The notes beneath the pieces were generated by a model. The model was not told the DNA's origin, made no database searches, and worked only from the letters and a program-made list of their open reading frames with translations. Shown piece after piece: positions 33,090 to 44,217 of a DNA stretch of 64,000 nucleotides. Origin of the DNA: Antilocapra americana (lineage: Eukaryota > Chordata > Mammalia > Artiodactyla > Antilocapridae); contig ML660777.1 of the NCBI GenBank assembly GCA_007570785.1, positions 1,877,845 to 1,941,844 of the forward strand, given 5' to 3'. Every line of letters starts with the position of its first letter. Within the stretch, counting starts at the first letter, position 1. The position numbers were made by a program, and so were the translations under genes.

Positions 33090-33260
33090 CAATTATTTCT
33101 GCCTAGGGGAGGTGCCAGGGAAATCAAATAGGAGACATTAAGTGAGAGTTTGCCATGAGGAAAAACAGAACAAAGTATATCAGTAGAGGAAATTGCTGTG
33201 CAAAGGCATGGATGGATGAAGAGGACATGAAATATTGGCAAGTTCACAGTTAGGCCAACA
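33090..33260 (-). mobile_element. L2 LINE fragment
   Basis: Antisense L2: 'gaggtgccagggaaatcaaa', 'ctgtgcaaaggcatggatgg' and the following stretch match the complement of the L2 region near its 3' coding end. Confidence 0.55.
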
Positions 33261-34627
33261 GAGCCTTGGGGGAAAATAGTTCTCTCATTGTTTGGTGCTT
33301 TTTCATGGTATCTGTGAATGTGCATGAATATACAATGCTAATTGTTCTTTGGAAATAGAAAAACAAATTGACTATATGCTGGGAGAGTGAAGTGACCCCT
33401 TAATACCGTGGCTTCTGGAAGAAAGATTCTTGAATATCTTGAACTGCTATTGACAAGGTTAGGTTTTCTTGCTACTGGTGTTAGCTGATATTTAATTTTT
33501 AAAATACTCAAATGAAAATAAAAACATATATAATAATTGTGCCTATTGAGCATCACAAAGAATATTTTTTAAAAAGGCATATTGCCATAAACTTGAATAA
33601 ATTTGCTGCATTTCTCTAGTAACAGGAAATAATACTAAACATTTTTCCCCTTTCTTATAGAAAAGTTGAATTAAGAGAAATGTATAACTTGTAACATTTC
33701 TCATTAATGGTAATTAGTTTCTGCATTTGAACATCATAAACACTCAGATGTGTGTCTTAGTGAGATATAAAAATTACAACCTTTTGAAAATCACCCACAC
33801 AAAGATAAACTATGAAAGCTTTTGAATATAAAGTATACCGAGGAAATGGTGCAATTACACGGAACTTTCAATACAATTGTTTTAAATTGATTTCATTATG
33901 AAATTTAAACTCTCATATATAGTCAGTACAGTTTATAGGTTGCCTCTGAGTAGTTTGGGAAGCTGCACAAATGCTTTGTCATTAATCTTCACTTCCTTCC
34001 TCATCTTCTCTGTGCAGAAATTGATTCTCTCAGTCTTGGTGTAGCCTCTACACAGGTATGGATGGACTGTGTGGGCTCCATCGGTCAGGGTGCGATGGAA
34101 CATTTAAATCTCCCATTGGAATCACTGATCTTTTTCTCCTTCTTTTTTATCTAGATGGAGAGGGACTAGGCACTCCAGATTCTGTATTGACCACTTATCA
34201 CTCGTTTACTTAAACATTCATTGCAATCCTGTACTTCTTTATCTAAATCTAGGCAGGACAAGATGGAATTGCAACGCAGGGCAGCAAGGACTATCTACAT
34301 ACCCTTCCTTCTCAGACAGGCAGGTGTATTCCCAGGGGGTGTACAAAATGCACTGAGAGTTCAGACAGTAGTACAGGTGTGAAACATGTTCCTGGAACAT
34401 TCATTTCCTTCCAATATTTTTGTATAAAACCTTAATTTTTCATAAATAAGTTCCACTATGTCATGAATTGGAATGCACAGTAGAACTAGAATATATTTAA
34501 ATTAAAACAAACAAATTTAAAAATTGTTTTCACTCTTGCCTCAAGATACTCCCCCAGATCCACCAGGCTCTCCTGTTCATGCTCTTCTCCTACGAGAGAT
34601 ACCATAGCGGATATTATAAGAAACTGT
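33261..34627. other. Unique sequence, 1.4 kb
   Basis: No recognised repeat or gene. AT-rich in the first 600 bases. The 33980-34340 part is more GC-balanced, but no exon can be supported. Confidence 0.5.
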
Positions 34628-34750
34628 GGGGAATTCCATGGTGGTCCAATGGTTAGAACTCCACTGGTGCCTCTACTTCAAGGGGCATAGGTCCAATCCG
34701 TGATTGGGGAACTAACATCCAGCAAGCAGTGCTGTGCAGCCAAAACAACT
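34628..34750 (+). mobile_element. CHR-2-type tRNA-Glu SINE
   Basis: Sense head 'ggggaattccatggtggtcc' and AATGGTTAGAACTCC, B-box-like 'ataggtccaatccgtgattg', then 'ggggaactaacatccagcaa', ending with GCAGCCAAAACAA. Confidence 0.88.
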
Positions 34751-35702
34751 CTGGCATTTGCTACAGTGATGTTTGCTATGGTGAATTATTAATAATATGT
34801 GAAGTATAGGAATCTAGGGGGTCATATTAGCTAATAGGAGGCAGCTCAATGATAGTTATGATATAACTCTTCAAGAGGTCCCAAGTGTTTAAAAATGCAT
34901 GAAACAAAAACACAGCTACCATGAACTGCCCAAAAAAAGAGTTCATGACGTTAGAATTTCTACTGAGCCTATGGTGTCTCTGGAGTCCAAGAGCCACAGG
35001 TCTTCAACAGAATGAATCCAGCTCTCATTTCCCAGGCTCAGCATCACCACCTATAAGATGGGCACTCCAGGAAAAAAGTCACAGCTCAATAAAAACAGCC
35101 CCAACAGCAAGATAAATGTATTCTTGAGATTAGTTTTGAGTGACCTTGGTGCTCAGCTATTCAGATCCCTGTCCTTCCCACTCTGGGCTGTGATACAGAT
35201 TTTCCATGGGAAATCTGCTTTCTGACCCTCTGGAATAGCTCTGAGAGCATCCTCTCGACAGCACTGACTCCTCCCTACAACTAGTACATGGTGCTGGCTC
35301 TCCCCAGCACACGAGTCATCTGAACATCTGCTGACCAGATACAGCTCACCAGACTTCAGCTTGCCGTTTCCACAAGAGAATTTACAGTGTGAGGAACAAC
35401 TGCTGGCTCTATAAACTGCCTCTCTCTCCCTTTTACTATGACTATTTCTGCTCTTCTTATGGAAGTTGCCCTGCTTTGTAACAGCTATTTGCCCTCTGAG
35501 CTCTGAGTGCCAAAGACAAAGGAAGACAGAGAGGTGGGAAGCAGGGAGGGGCCACACTCACCACCAGATTCCTCTCTAGATATAGAGAGAGGAATCAGAC
35601 GGGTGCTCCATGATACAGGTAAGCTAAATATCTGGCCTCCTTGTAATTAACACAAGAGAAAGGGCCACTTCTATGAACTCTGCATCAAAGCCACACCTTT
35701 TG
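34751..35702. other. Unexplained 950-base stretch with a 134-codon open frame
   Basis: No repeat family is recognised, though the composition would fit an old LTR. A minus-strand frame (35153-35557) is open for 134 codons but has no ATG-encoded methionine at all. It is cysteine- and serine-rich and has no recognised domain, so I do not call a gene. Confidence 0.4.
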
Positions 35703-35842
35703 GGACTTCTCAGGTGGTCCAGTGGTTAAGACTCCACCTTCCAATGCAGGGGGTGTGGATTCAATCCCTGGTTGGCAGCTAAGATTCCTTGTGGCCAAAA
35801 ACCCAAAACATAAACAACAGAAGCAATACTATAACAAATTCA
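35703..35842 (+). mobile_element. CHR-2-type SINE, main part
   Basis: 'gggacttctcaggtggtcca' head, 'ttcaatccctggttggcagc', and tail 'agaagcaatactataacaaa'. It is interrupted by a Bov-tA and ends at 36062-36100 ('cataaagactataaaaaaaa', GTCCACATC). Confidence 0.9.
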
Positions 35843-36061
35843 ATGTGCCTGTGTGTTCTGTCACTTCAGTCATGTGCAATTCTTTGCAACCCTATGGTAC
35901 TAGAGCCCGCCAGGCTCCTCAGTCCATAGGATTCTCCAAGCAAGAATACTGGAGTGGGTTGCCATGCTCTCCTCCAGGGGATCTTCCTGACCTAGGGATC
36001 GAAGCCACATCTCCTGCATTAGCAGACTGATTCTTTACCACTGACCCACTGGGGAAGCCCC
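35843..36061 (-). mobile_element. Bov-tA SINE inside CHR-2
   Basis: Complete antisense copy whose head complement ends CCCACTGGGGAAGCCCC. The host sequence AACAAATTCA (35833-35842) reappears as AACAAATTTCA (36062-36072), consistent with a TSD in the CHR-2 tail. Confidence 0.93.
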
Positions 36062-36100
36062 AACAAATTTCATAAAGACTATAAAAAAAAGTCCACATCT
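36062..36100 (+). mobile_element. CHR-2-type SINE, tail
   Basis: The end of the CHR-2 begun at 35703, displaced by the Bov-tA. The same tail is seen uninterrupted at 44640-44672. Confidence 0.8.
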
Positions 36101-36460
36101 TAGTCCACACCTAGCAACAATGCTGTTGCTAAACCTGGTTCAACCACTGAGCCCTTGAAGTCTCTCCATATCTCCAGGCCACTCAGCCTTCACTCAGTCT
36201 AACAGAGCTACAATATCTGTATGTTGTGGGAATGCGTTGACCTTGAAACAAAAAGTCATGAGGTGCTAAAGACAACCATTCAGAGGTGCCTGCAAAGGAC
36301 ACGTATTAGCAGCCTGTCTATTTCTTTCTGTACCCTTCTTGCACTTAGTTCAGCAGGCTAGAAAACCATGGGAAGAATTGCTTCTACTATAAAGCAGCCT
36401 TCAGAGACATTTGCAGACTTCACATGCAAGGCTTGATTTAGGGTTTCCCCCCACATACTC
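36101..36460. other. Unique sequence
   Basis: No recognised feature in 360 bases. Confidence 0.5.
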
Positions 36461-36993
36461 GGGCTTCCCTGGTGGCTCAGTTGGTACAGAATCTACCTGC
36501 AAAATGGGAGACCTGGGTTCAATCCCTGGGTTGGGAAGATCCCCTGGAGAAGGGGACGGCTACCCACTCCAGTAATCTGGCCCGGAGAATTCCATAGACT
36601 GTATAGTCCATGGGGTCAGAAAGAGTAGGACACGACTGAGAGACTTCCACTTTCATGCAAACTCAGGCAACCTGGGTTCAATCCCTGGTTTGGCAAGATA
36701 CCCTGGAGTAGGGAATGGCTGCCCACTCCAGTATTCTTACCTGGAGAATCCCATGGACAGAGGACCCTGGAGGGCTACAGTCCATGGGGTCGCAAAAAGT
36801 CGGGCACAAATGAGCAGCTAACATTTTCACTTTCATGCTCTCACTTCACACTTTATCACTGGAGAAGGAAATGGCAACCCACTCCAGTATTCTTGCCTGG
36901 AGAATCCTGTGGACAGAGGAGCCTGGCGGGCCATGGTCCATGGGGTCACAGAGAGTTGGACACGACTGAAGTGACTTAGCATGCACGGCATGT
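36461..36993 (+). mobile_element. Cluster of three Bov-tA/Bov-A units in tandem
   Basis: Unit 1 (36461-36655) is a complete Bov-tA of the 'ctgtatagtccatggggtca' subtype. Unit 2 (36657-36835) lacks the first half of its head. Unit 3 (36857-36990) is a Bov-A body ending with GACTTAGCATGCACGGCAT. All are in the same orientation, with 'actttcatgc'-type linkers between units. Confidence 0.92.
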
Positions 36994-37797
36994 TGGGGAG
37001 AAGGAGGTGTGCACCATCACTGGCATCTTCCTTTCTATGCTCAGCTAAGTAGACAATAAATAAACCGCTTTTCAGAAAAAATTACCTCTTCCAACTAAAT
37101 GATACCTTGGTGGTACATGTTGACTTCTGTCACTATAAAAATGAATTTACCTCATACAGTAAGCAATCTACTTTTTCAGAGTAATTCGGTTATATGATTA
37201 AAGCTGATACTTTTCAAAAGGTGAGGGTTTCTCTCATGGACTACACTACAAATGGAATCTTAACACTGGGACTCATTTTTTTACTCTAGATATTGTTTAG
37301 AAGATGAGAGCTAGGATTTCCTATTATCAGGTGGTTAATGAAAAGGAAATGATGCTGATATCTTGGTGGCCTATCAAAAGACTTTTGCTGGTTACTATTC
37401 ATTGCGAGAAAAATTAGTTTACTGAGGTATAAACCAGGATGGCCTGGCGGTGAAGGAGAATGGACATTCTCTTGGTGATATCTGAGCAAACAAACACTGG
37501 GAAACCATCGAGCCAGTTCTAATAGAAAGGCAGATCATCTGAGTCCTCGCCAGAATTCATTCATCACTGCTCCATCTCATTTAAGTGCAGCCACTTGACC
37601 TCAGTGTCAGAGGAGAACTTGGCTGGACTTCAGGGACCCATAAGAGATTGTAACTGTCTGACTAGGAAGGCATAAAACCTAGGAAATGAATATGCTCCCT
37701 GGGGTGTCATCAGCACCAATGGGAAAGGCCAGATGTAGCTTTTCCTTGAAGGAAATTCAGTCAAGGGTACACTTCAGGTTCTCTGGAAGAGGAATAT
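36994..37797. other. Unique sequence
   Basis: No recognised repeat or gene in about 800 bases. Confidence 0.5.
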
Positions 37798-37880
37798 CTA
37801 TCATTCCTCATTCATTCATTCTATAACTCACCAATATTTATCAAGCATTTATTTTGTGATAGGTATTGTACTAAGCCATA
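37798..37880 (-). mobile_element. L2 3' end-like fragment
   Basis: 'tcattcattcattctataac', 'tatttatcaagcatttattt' and 'gataggtattgtactaagcc' read as the complement of the L2 3' terminus. Confidence 0.5.
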
Positions 37881-37947
37881 AAGACATTTAGCAGGGGTGT
37901 GTCATAAAAGGACTTTACCGGTTGAAATGAGAAATCTGGATTTTAGT

Positions 37948-37986
37948 CTAAGTGTAGAGGAAATCATGAAGTGTAGAGGAAATCAG
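37948..37986 (+). repeat. 19-bp tandem duplication
   Basis: AGTGTAGAGGAAATCATGA is followed directly by AGTGTAGAGGAAATCAGTC. The second copy runs into the CHR SINE and may reflect the event that replaced that SINE's first bases. Confidence 0.8.
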
Positions 37987-38140
37987 TCCAGTGGCTAAGA
38001 CTCCACACTCCTGATGCATGGCCCTGAGTTTGATCCCTGGTCAGGGAACTAGATTCTACATGCTGAAACTAAAGATGTCACATGCCACAACTACAGATCA
38101 GAGATCTGCACAACAAAATCAGTAAACAGACATTAAAAAA
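37985..38140 (+). mobile_element. CHR-type tRNA-Glu SINE
   Basis: 'gtccagtggctaagactcca', 'gagtttgatccctggtcagg', 'gaactagattctacatgctg', CACAACTACAGATC and an A-rich tail. The first bases of the head are missing. Confidence 0.85.
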
Positions 38141-38142
38141 AT

Positions 38143-38200
38143 AATTCAGAAGAGGGAAGGAGTGAAGAAGAGAGGAAAGGAGAGGAAGAAAGAGAAGGAG
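38143..38200 (+). repeat. GA-rich low-complexity tract
   Basis: An almost pure purine run following the CHR tail, built on GAAGAGAGGAAAGGAGAGG-type units. Confidence 0.85.
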
Positions 38201-38984
38201 ATGAACTCCTTTATTACCTTACCCTTATGGTTCATTCCTTTGTCATAATTATTTCTATGCTAGGAAGGATACAGAATTAGCCCTGAATTTTGAGGGCAAC
38301 TCTGTTCAGCCAGTACCCAACACTCAATGGAACCTTGAGCACGTCACCTAACACCCAAACACCACTGGATCACAGACAATCTGAGATCTCTTCCACTGGT
38401 TAACTTCTTCATGTTTCTGTTGGCTTGTGCATGGATCTTCACTGATGATTTTTCTTCCAACACATAAGAAAAAATTTTAAACATTAAAGCTTTCTCATAT
38501 CAAGAAAGCTTGCAACTTCTCCAAAAGATGAAAGACAGCAAACATAGAGTCTGAAAAATGCAGTCAATGAACAGGTATTGTGAAAAACAAATTAAAAGAT
38601 TATCAAACACAAATAGGTTACCCATAAAAATGCAGCATCCTGGAGGAGGTGGGCACCATGGTGGACCCAGTACTGATCTGGCAAGATTAAACCTACAGGA
38701 GAAAAGACACTGAGGTACAGAGAGATGGAAGGATCCTGGATTTGCCTGATGATGCTTGGTAAGAAGACAGGCCGCCTTGTGAGAATGTACAATACCACTG
38801 AATGAGCTTCCTGAACCTGAACAGGAAAACAGTGGCACCACAGAATTTGTTAAAGGACAAGAAATGAAGTGGACCAACTTGGCCTTACAGAGTCCCCATG
38901 AGGATGTTCCCCCCATAGGATAAGTGATGTTTGGCTCTTTGTTCATGAATAGATTTTTTTCTTAAAGGTAACATCCTGGGTGTT
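38201..38984. other. Unique sequence; possible degenerate retropseudogene
   Basis: No repeat recognised. On the plus strand a frame starting with ATG at 38630 reads MQHPGGGGHHGGPSTDL and continues, through stops, to a cleaner stretch LPEPEQENSGTTEFVKGQ (from about 38807) ending at a TAA near 38928. This could be a decayed processed pseudogene, but I cannot name a parent gene. The overlapping 148-codon minus-strand frame has no recognised domain. Confidence 0.35.
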
Positions 38985-39110
38985 ACAAGCTCTGGATTGT
39001 GATTCAGAAGGTCTGAACCCTGGTTTCATTTCTGTTACCAATTTATGATTTTTGCGAAAGGTGCTTAGTATTCCTGATGGTCTGAAAATCAGTTTATAAA
39101 AATGAGTTAT
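38985..39110 (+). mobile_element. MIR SINE fragment (5' part)
   Basis: 'ttacaagctctggattgtga' and 'ggtctgaaccctggtttcat' resemble the MIR 5' region. Strongly diverged. Confidence 0.5.
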
Positions 39111-39189
39111 GATTATCTATAGGGACCAACAAACTGTTCCAACGCTATCCTTCTGGGAAGGGTGGAGTAGAAATTACAGTGAGCCGGGA

Positions 39190-39310
39190 GATCTCAGGTG
39201 AATCACTTTCAGTCTCTGGGCTTAGTTTCTCATGTATAGAATGAGGAAAGTTGGATGTGAGTCCCATTCATGCTCTGTGTTTAAAAGCTTAGGACACTGG
39301 GTTATAGGAA
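39190..39310 (+). mobile_element. MIR SINE fragment
   Basis: 'aggtgaatcactttcagtct', 'ctgggcttagtttctcatgt' and 'atagaatgaggaaagttgga' follow the MIR middle region in sense. Confidence 0.6.
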
Positions 39311-39531
39311 ATTAAATGAGCATAACATATTTTCTCTCCTTTGGATCCACAGTGATGGTGGTTTTGAAATCTTCCACACATAGATTCCAGTGCTGCCCAG
39401 GCACTGGGAGACAGACAGAGAGGACCACTCGTGGTCATTCTGTAAATGATAGATTTGGAGTGGCACAGGTCACTTCTGCTTACGTTCCATTGGTGAGAAT
39501 GTTGTTTCTGTAAATGTAAGGAAGGCTTCGT

Positions 39532-39885
39532 TGCTGTTGTTCAGTCACTAAGTCATGTCTAACTCTTTGTGATACAATGGACTGCAGCACGCCAGGCTTC
39601 CCCCTCCTTCACTATCTCCTGGAGTTTGCTCAAACTCATGTCCATTGAGTCGGTGATGCCACTCAACCATCTCATCAATCTTTCCCAGAATCAGAGTCTT
39701 TTCCAATGAGTTGGCTTTTCGCATCAGGTGGCCAAAGGATCGAAACTTCAACTTTAGCGTCAGATCTTTCAATAAACATTCAGGGTTGGTGTCCTTTAGG
39801 ATTGACTGATTTGATCTCCTTGCTGTCCAAGGGACTCTCAAGAGTCTTCTCCAGCACCACAGTTTGAAAGCATCAATTCTTCATT
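39532..39885 (-). mobile_element. BovB (RTE) LINE 3' fragment
   Basis: Antisense 3' end of BovB, from the 'gttgttcagtcactaagtca' terminus to the complement of the FELWCWRRL-coding segment. 5'-truncated. Confidence 0.93.
39548..39841 (-). pseudogene. BovB ORF C-terminal remnant, 97 codons
   Basis: It encodes the last part of the BovB ORF (RVPWTARRSNQSILKD, FRSFGHLMRKANSLEKTLIL). It is the same protein region as the 3' part of the 271-696 remnant. It has no catalytic residues. Confidence 0.85.
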
Positions 39886-41204
39886 GGAAAGCTGGGATGT
39901 GTATAGTAGGAGGAGAAAAGCTTTTAGTAGTTAATTGCTGGTCTCTGCCACAAGACAGTGGGACAGACTTTAAGTGTGCCAACAATATATGTAAGCAAAA
40001 AGAATCTGACTACCTGAATGACAACTGGACTCAATGACCAGATGATAAAGGACAAAAAGGTAATAAAAGGAACTGTTAACTTAGCGATTACTATCATGTG
40101 ATATTCTGAAAGACAAAACTATTGATTTTTGTTTAATCTAGCAAAGAAAACAAAAATTAATAAAAGTCTCTCTAGTTGTATGCTTTTAAAAAAAAAGTCT
40201 AAGAAACAAGTAACATGCCCAGATGAAATTAATCAGTTCATTTTCCTTCATCTCCTTGATGCTAGACTGTTTGGGTATTAGAACAGAAGTGGGTGGTTGA
40301 CTCGGTAAAATTTAAAACCCCAGAAGTGCTTTCAAAATATAATTAAGCTGCTTGGTGGAAATCTCCCATTCAGAATCAAGGTACACATAGAAGACACAAG
40401 ATGTAGAAGATAGCATTGTGCTTTAGTTTGATAAAATGGCCATGAAATGTGATTGTGTACTTTAATAACCAGTATTTAAAAATTCTTTCAATTTGCACTT
40501 TCTGATTAGATAAGAGAACTTTTCTAAAAAATGTCCTCATTGCTCCACTGATGTCTCTTGCATTTCTGTATGAAAATGCCTATTTCTTTGCTGCCACATA
40601 CCGAGATATGTCATGTCAGCTTAAACTACGGTTAGTACAGAACTCAGAGTGAGCCCCCCTGGTGTTTGTTTAAATAGGGCTTTTGATTCACAAGCAATTA
40701 GCCATTCGTGACACATGACACCGTAACTGATGTCATCAGAGCAGCTAATTAAGTGTACTTATGCCCATGACATTCCGTGATGCAAGAGACTCAGAGCACA
40801 AACATATTTCCTCATTTTGGATTCCACAGACTTAATCATTGGGCTGGAATTCATCACAATCTGATTATGAATTTGGCCATGACCCCTTCGAAGAACCCAA
40901 ACTGCTTGTTTCCAAAGAAATTTAATTCAGCATCCCTAACCTTTTTTTTTTTTTTTTAATTTTCTGCAATCCTTCCTGCACCCTCATTTAGATAAAACTA
41001 GTTTAGACTGATGAACAAAAAAAGGCCCGTGAGTTTGTTTTGAGCTTATTTCTATTTCAGCCTAAAACACAGTAAGTCTTGGATAATGAGCAGCAGCTGA
41101 GAATATGACCTGCCCGACTTGATCAAGACGGGGGTGAAGAAGCACGGTGATCATGTGACAATGCCTGTTTGCTCCTTCTGGGAAATGCAGAAGGGAGCAT
41201 AAGG
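39886..41204. other. Unique sequence, 1.3 kb
   Basis: No recognised repeat except a T16 run near 40941-40956. 40660-40930 has balanced composition and homeodomain-type cores ('gagcagctaattaagtgtac', 'acttaatcattgggctggaa') and looks like conserved non-coding sequence, which is an inference only. Confidence 0.5.
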
Positions 41205-41430
41205 TGGAAGTAGAAGCCCAGGTGTGGGGATCAAGCAGAGTTGCATTCAAATCCCCGGCCCACAACTCACGAGCTTTGAGACCTCTGACAGTGGGCTGAA
41301 CCCTATGAGGCCCAGCTTCCTCATCTGAAATGACAAATAACAATTCCTGCTTCAAAAACGCTGTCAGGAAGATTTAATGAGAGGAACTGGTACAATAAAT
41401 AGCAAGCTCACTATTAATGCCAGCCCCTTT
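41205..41430 (+). mobile_element. MIR SINE
   Basis: Sense MIR: 'gcagagttgcattcaaatcc', 'gcttcctcatctgaaatgac', 'gtcaggaagatttaatgaga', 'gtacaataaatagcaagctc'. Confidence 0.8.
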
Positions 41431-41554
41431 CTCCTCATGATCCATTCCCACTTCTCGTACTTTCCACTGCTGGCAGCCTCCCTGCCTCCCTGTCTCTCTT
41501 CCTTCTGTAGCTGTTTCGCTTCACACTTGTTCTTATGCATTTTAGAGACTAGCT

Positions 41555-41640
41555 GAATACCATATACATGACAGACACAAGACACTGTTTCTGCCCTCAA
41601 ATACTTAGTGTCCAGGAGGGTAGACAGAAACTAAGATGTT
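41555..41640 (-). mobile_element. L2 3' end-like fragment
   Basis: 'gacactgtttctgccctcaa' and 'agtgtccaggagggtagaca' follow the complement of the L2 3' region. Confidence 0.5.
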
Positions 41641-41682
41641 ATTTTATCTTTTTTTTAAATAAAGTAATATCCTTTTTTTATA

Positions 41683-41820
41683 ACTTTAAAAAAATTAATT
41701 GGAGGCTAATTACTCTACAGTATTGTAGTGGTTTCTGCTATACATTGCCATGAATCAGCCATGGGTGTACATGTGTTCCCCATCCTGAACCCCCCTCCCA
41801 CCTCCCTCCCCATCCCATCC
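41683..41820 (-). mobile_element. L1 LINE 3' terminus, very short copy
   Basis: Antisense ruminant L1 3' UTR end: 'aattggaggctaattactct', 'ttgccatgaatcagccatgg', 'gtgtacatgtgttccccatc', 'cccccctcccacctccctcc'. Only about 140 bases inserted. Confidence 0.9.
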
Positions 41821-41884
41821 AATGAGTACTTTTACTTTATCTTAAATGTCATCTGGGATCAATGATGCCATTTCTGTGGACCTT

Positions 41885-42006
41885 TTATTTTTTTTATTTA
41901 TTAGCTGTGCCTCACAGCATGTTGGATCTTAGTTCTCCAATCACAGATGGAACCCTCACCCTCTGCACTGGAAGCATAGAGTCTCAACGTCTATCAGGGA
42001 AGTCCC
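41885..42006 (-). mobile_element. CHR-2-type tRNA-Glu SINE
   Basis: Antisense: T-rich start, 'tcacagcatgttggatctta', 'aaccctcaccctctgcactg', 'atcagggaagtccc' end. Confidence 0.85.
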
Positions 42007-42107
42007 AATAATAAGTACTTTTAATATTAATCTAAGGATCAATACATGGCTGGTGTGGATCAAGCACATGAAAGGAACACGTAATCAAGTTTCAGAGCAA
42101 CAAAGCT

Positions 42108-42415
42108 TTGTGTTTGTTCAATCACTCAGTTATGTCTGACTCTTTGTGACTCCATGGACTGCAGTATGCCAGGCTTCCCTGTCCTTCACTATCTTCCAGA
42201 GTTTGCTCAAACTCACAACCATAGAGTTGGTGATGCCGTCCTATCATCTCAACCTCTCTGGCCCCCTTCTCCTCATGCCTTCAGTCTTTCCCAGTATCAG
42301 GATCTTTTCCCAATGAATTGGTTCTTTGCATCTGGTGGGCAAAGTACTAGAGCTTCAGCTTCAGCATCAATACTTTCCATAAATATTCGGGGTTGATTTC
42401 CTTTAGCATTGACTG
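42108..42415 (-). mobile_element. BovB (RTE) LINE 3' fragment
   Basis: Antisense 3' end: 'cactcagttatgtctgactc', 'ccttcactatcttccagagt', 'ttccataaatattcggggtt', stopping after 'cctttagcattgactggttg'. It contains only the C-terminal ORF tail and 3' end. Confidence 0.92.
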
Positions 42416-42444
42416 GTTGCGTTTATGGCGAGCAGCAGGGTATG

Positions 42445-42800
42445 AATGACAGAGGGCTGGTGCACAGCAGGAATATTACATGCAAAATCCAGAGGCAAGA
42501 GAAAGCCTAAGCCTGGACCTGAAGGTAGTTCTATCTGGCAGGAGGTAGGGCACAAAAAGGTAATTGTGGGACATGAACTTGGAAGTAGGCAGAAGCCAGA
42601 TTTTAAAGTATTTTATAGACCTTGTCAAGAAATTTAAACTTTATCTAGAGGGCAATTAGGGGTGACAGCAGGGTTTTAAGGGAAGAAGAGGCAGGATACA
42701 ATTTGTGCTTTAGAAGGACAGAGGAGGTGACGTAGGAATTAGTCAAGATAGTGAGACCAGATACAAAGTCTTTGACGTTCTCCACGGAAAGGGACTGACA
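42445..42800 (-). mobile_element. L2 LINE fragment
   Basis: Antisense L2: 'ttaaactttatctagagggc', 'cagggttttaagggaagaag', 'caatttgtgctttagaagga' and 'gacgtaggaattagtcaaga' are complements of the region seen in sense at 25600-25700. Confidence 0.75.
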
Positions 42801-44124
42801 GGCAGAATCAGAGTAGTGGGGATTTTTAATCATCCCTTCTTGAACCTGGGATTAGCCTGGGAACTTCTGTGAAGTTTCTACTTGGTCAAATAGTTTTACC
42901 GCTTTTCCTACCTACCTGGGTGTTAACTCTAAGCACAAGCATTTGCTATTCTCACTTACATATGTCCTCTGTGAGCCATGGTACATAAGCTAGAGAGAGC
43001 TAGAGTCCATCTTGATTTGGTGACTACTGTGGATTTCGTCCCCTTCCTCACTGGTGACTAGTGTCTTCTTTCTGTGCCAGTAGACCCTGCTCGACAAAAT
43101 TACCTTCAAACCAAACAGAACAAAACAAAAAACCTGACTAGCCTTCTAGAGAATCTATCTGACTACAGTTAAGTTCGTACATGTATATATAGGATGGAAG
43201 ACTGATTCATGAAATATAATCTCGCCACTGAAATGACCTTCCCTAACTACTGCTGCTATAACTTGGGAAGACCCATTAGTGTTTAATAAAACATGACACA
43301 TGAATGCAGCTGAAGGGCAAAGTAGTTGAAGAATTCTAATATCTTCAGAAATGTGCTGACGCTTGACAATCTTATGAGAAACTGAGGCATTTTAGAAGCA
43401 ATTACTCTAACTTACAATTTTACTAAACTTCAAATTAGAAGGAATTACACTTTGGAAGCACAAAATAAGAAAAAATGAATCATTCATCTTGAAGAAGAAC
43501 TTGTAAATAAAAGAACTTTTAAAAAAGTTGGCAAGGGAAAGGCTTGCAGAAGTGATGTTTGGCATGTAGAATGGATGTTTAAAATGTCTAACGGATGCTT
43601 AAAAATGTTCTGTAGATCCACATAAATTCAGTAACTGCTGGTTCTTCAGAGAGGAGCATGAGTGAATAGCAGGAAGCATCATTTTAACACTGGCCATTTT
43701 TTAAATTATTTGGATTCACAATATTTCTTTGCCAGAAAGCAATGAAGTGTGAAACGAATCCAATGAAACCAGATAGATTGGGACACCACTACTTCCATAT
43801 TTTTATCAAGCATTCAACATGCAGACACCATCTGAAGCCTATAGTTCAAGATCATAAATTCTCCTGTGAGGCTCATTTGTTAGTATTTGGGCTCATTTAT
43901 CATCCCAAAGGGACAACTGCAAAGGAAAACACAATTGAATACTGTCGATCCATAAAAGCTCACATGTTTGCATGTGACCTAATTTAAACAGAAAGAAAGT
44001 CCTCTGTATTTTCTTCCAAATCTACCTCCATGCCCACAAAGGCCTTGAGGATACAAATGCATTTCTAAAAATGTTTCTACTTTTGTTCTCTTTTCTCGGC
44101 TCTGATCATTTCCTGAAACTACCA
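42801..44124. other. Unique sequence, 1.3 kb
   Basis: No recognised repeat or gene. An 81-codon open frame (43742-43987) has no supportable homology. Confidence 0.5.
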
Positions 44125-44217
44125 TTGTTGCGTGTCTACTACACAACATTCACTATGGCAAGCACTTTATAAATATGATCTTATCTAATTACAACAATAT
44201 CATGAAGGATACTGAAC
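44125..44217 (+). mobile_element. MIR SINE, left piece
   Basis: 'gtctactacacaacattcac', 'ggcaagcactttataaatat' and 'acaacaatatcatgaaggat' follow the MIR 5' and middle parts. The remainder is at 44838-44960, after an inserted repeat. Confidence 0.65.

Noticed and set aside
36461..36993. Regularly spaced repeats as a CRISPR-like array
   Set aside because: The units are Bov-tA/Bov-A SINEs of about 180 bp in a vertebrate genome, not short direct repeats with spacers.
38500..38946. 148-codon minus-strand open frame as a gene
   Set aside because: No recognisable domain, hydrophobic low-information composition, no splice framing or promoter; length alone is not convincing.
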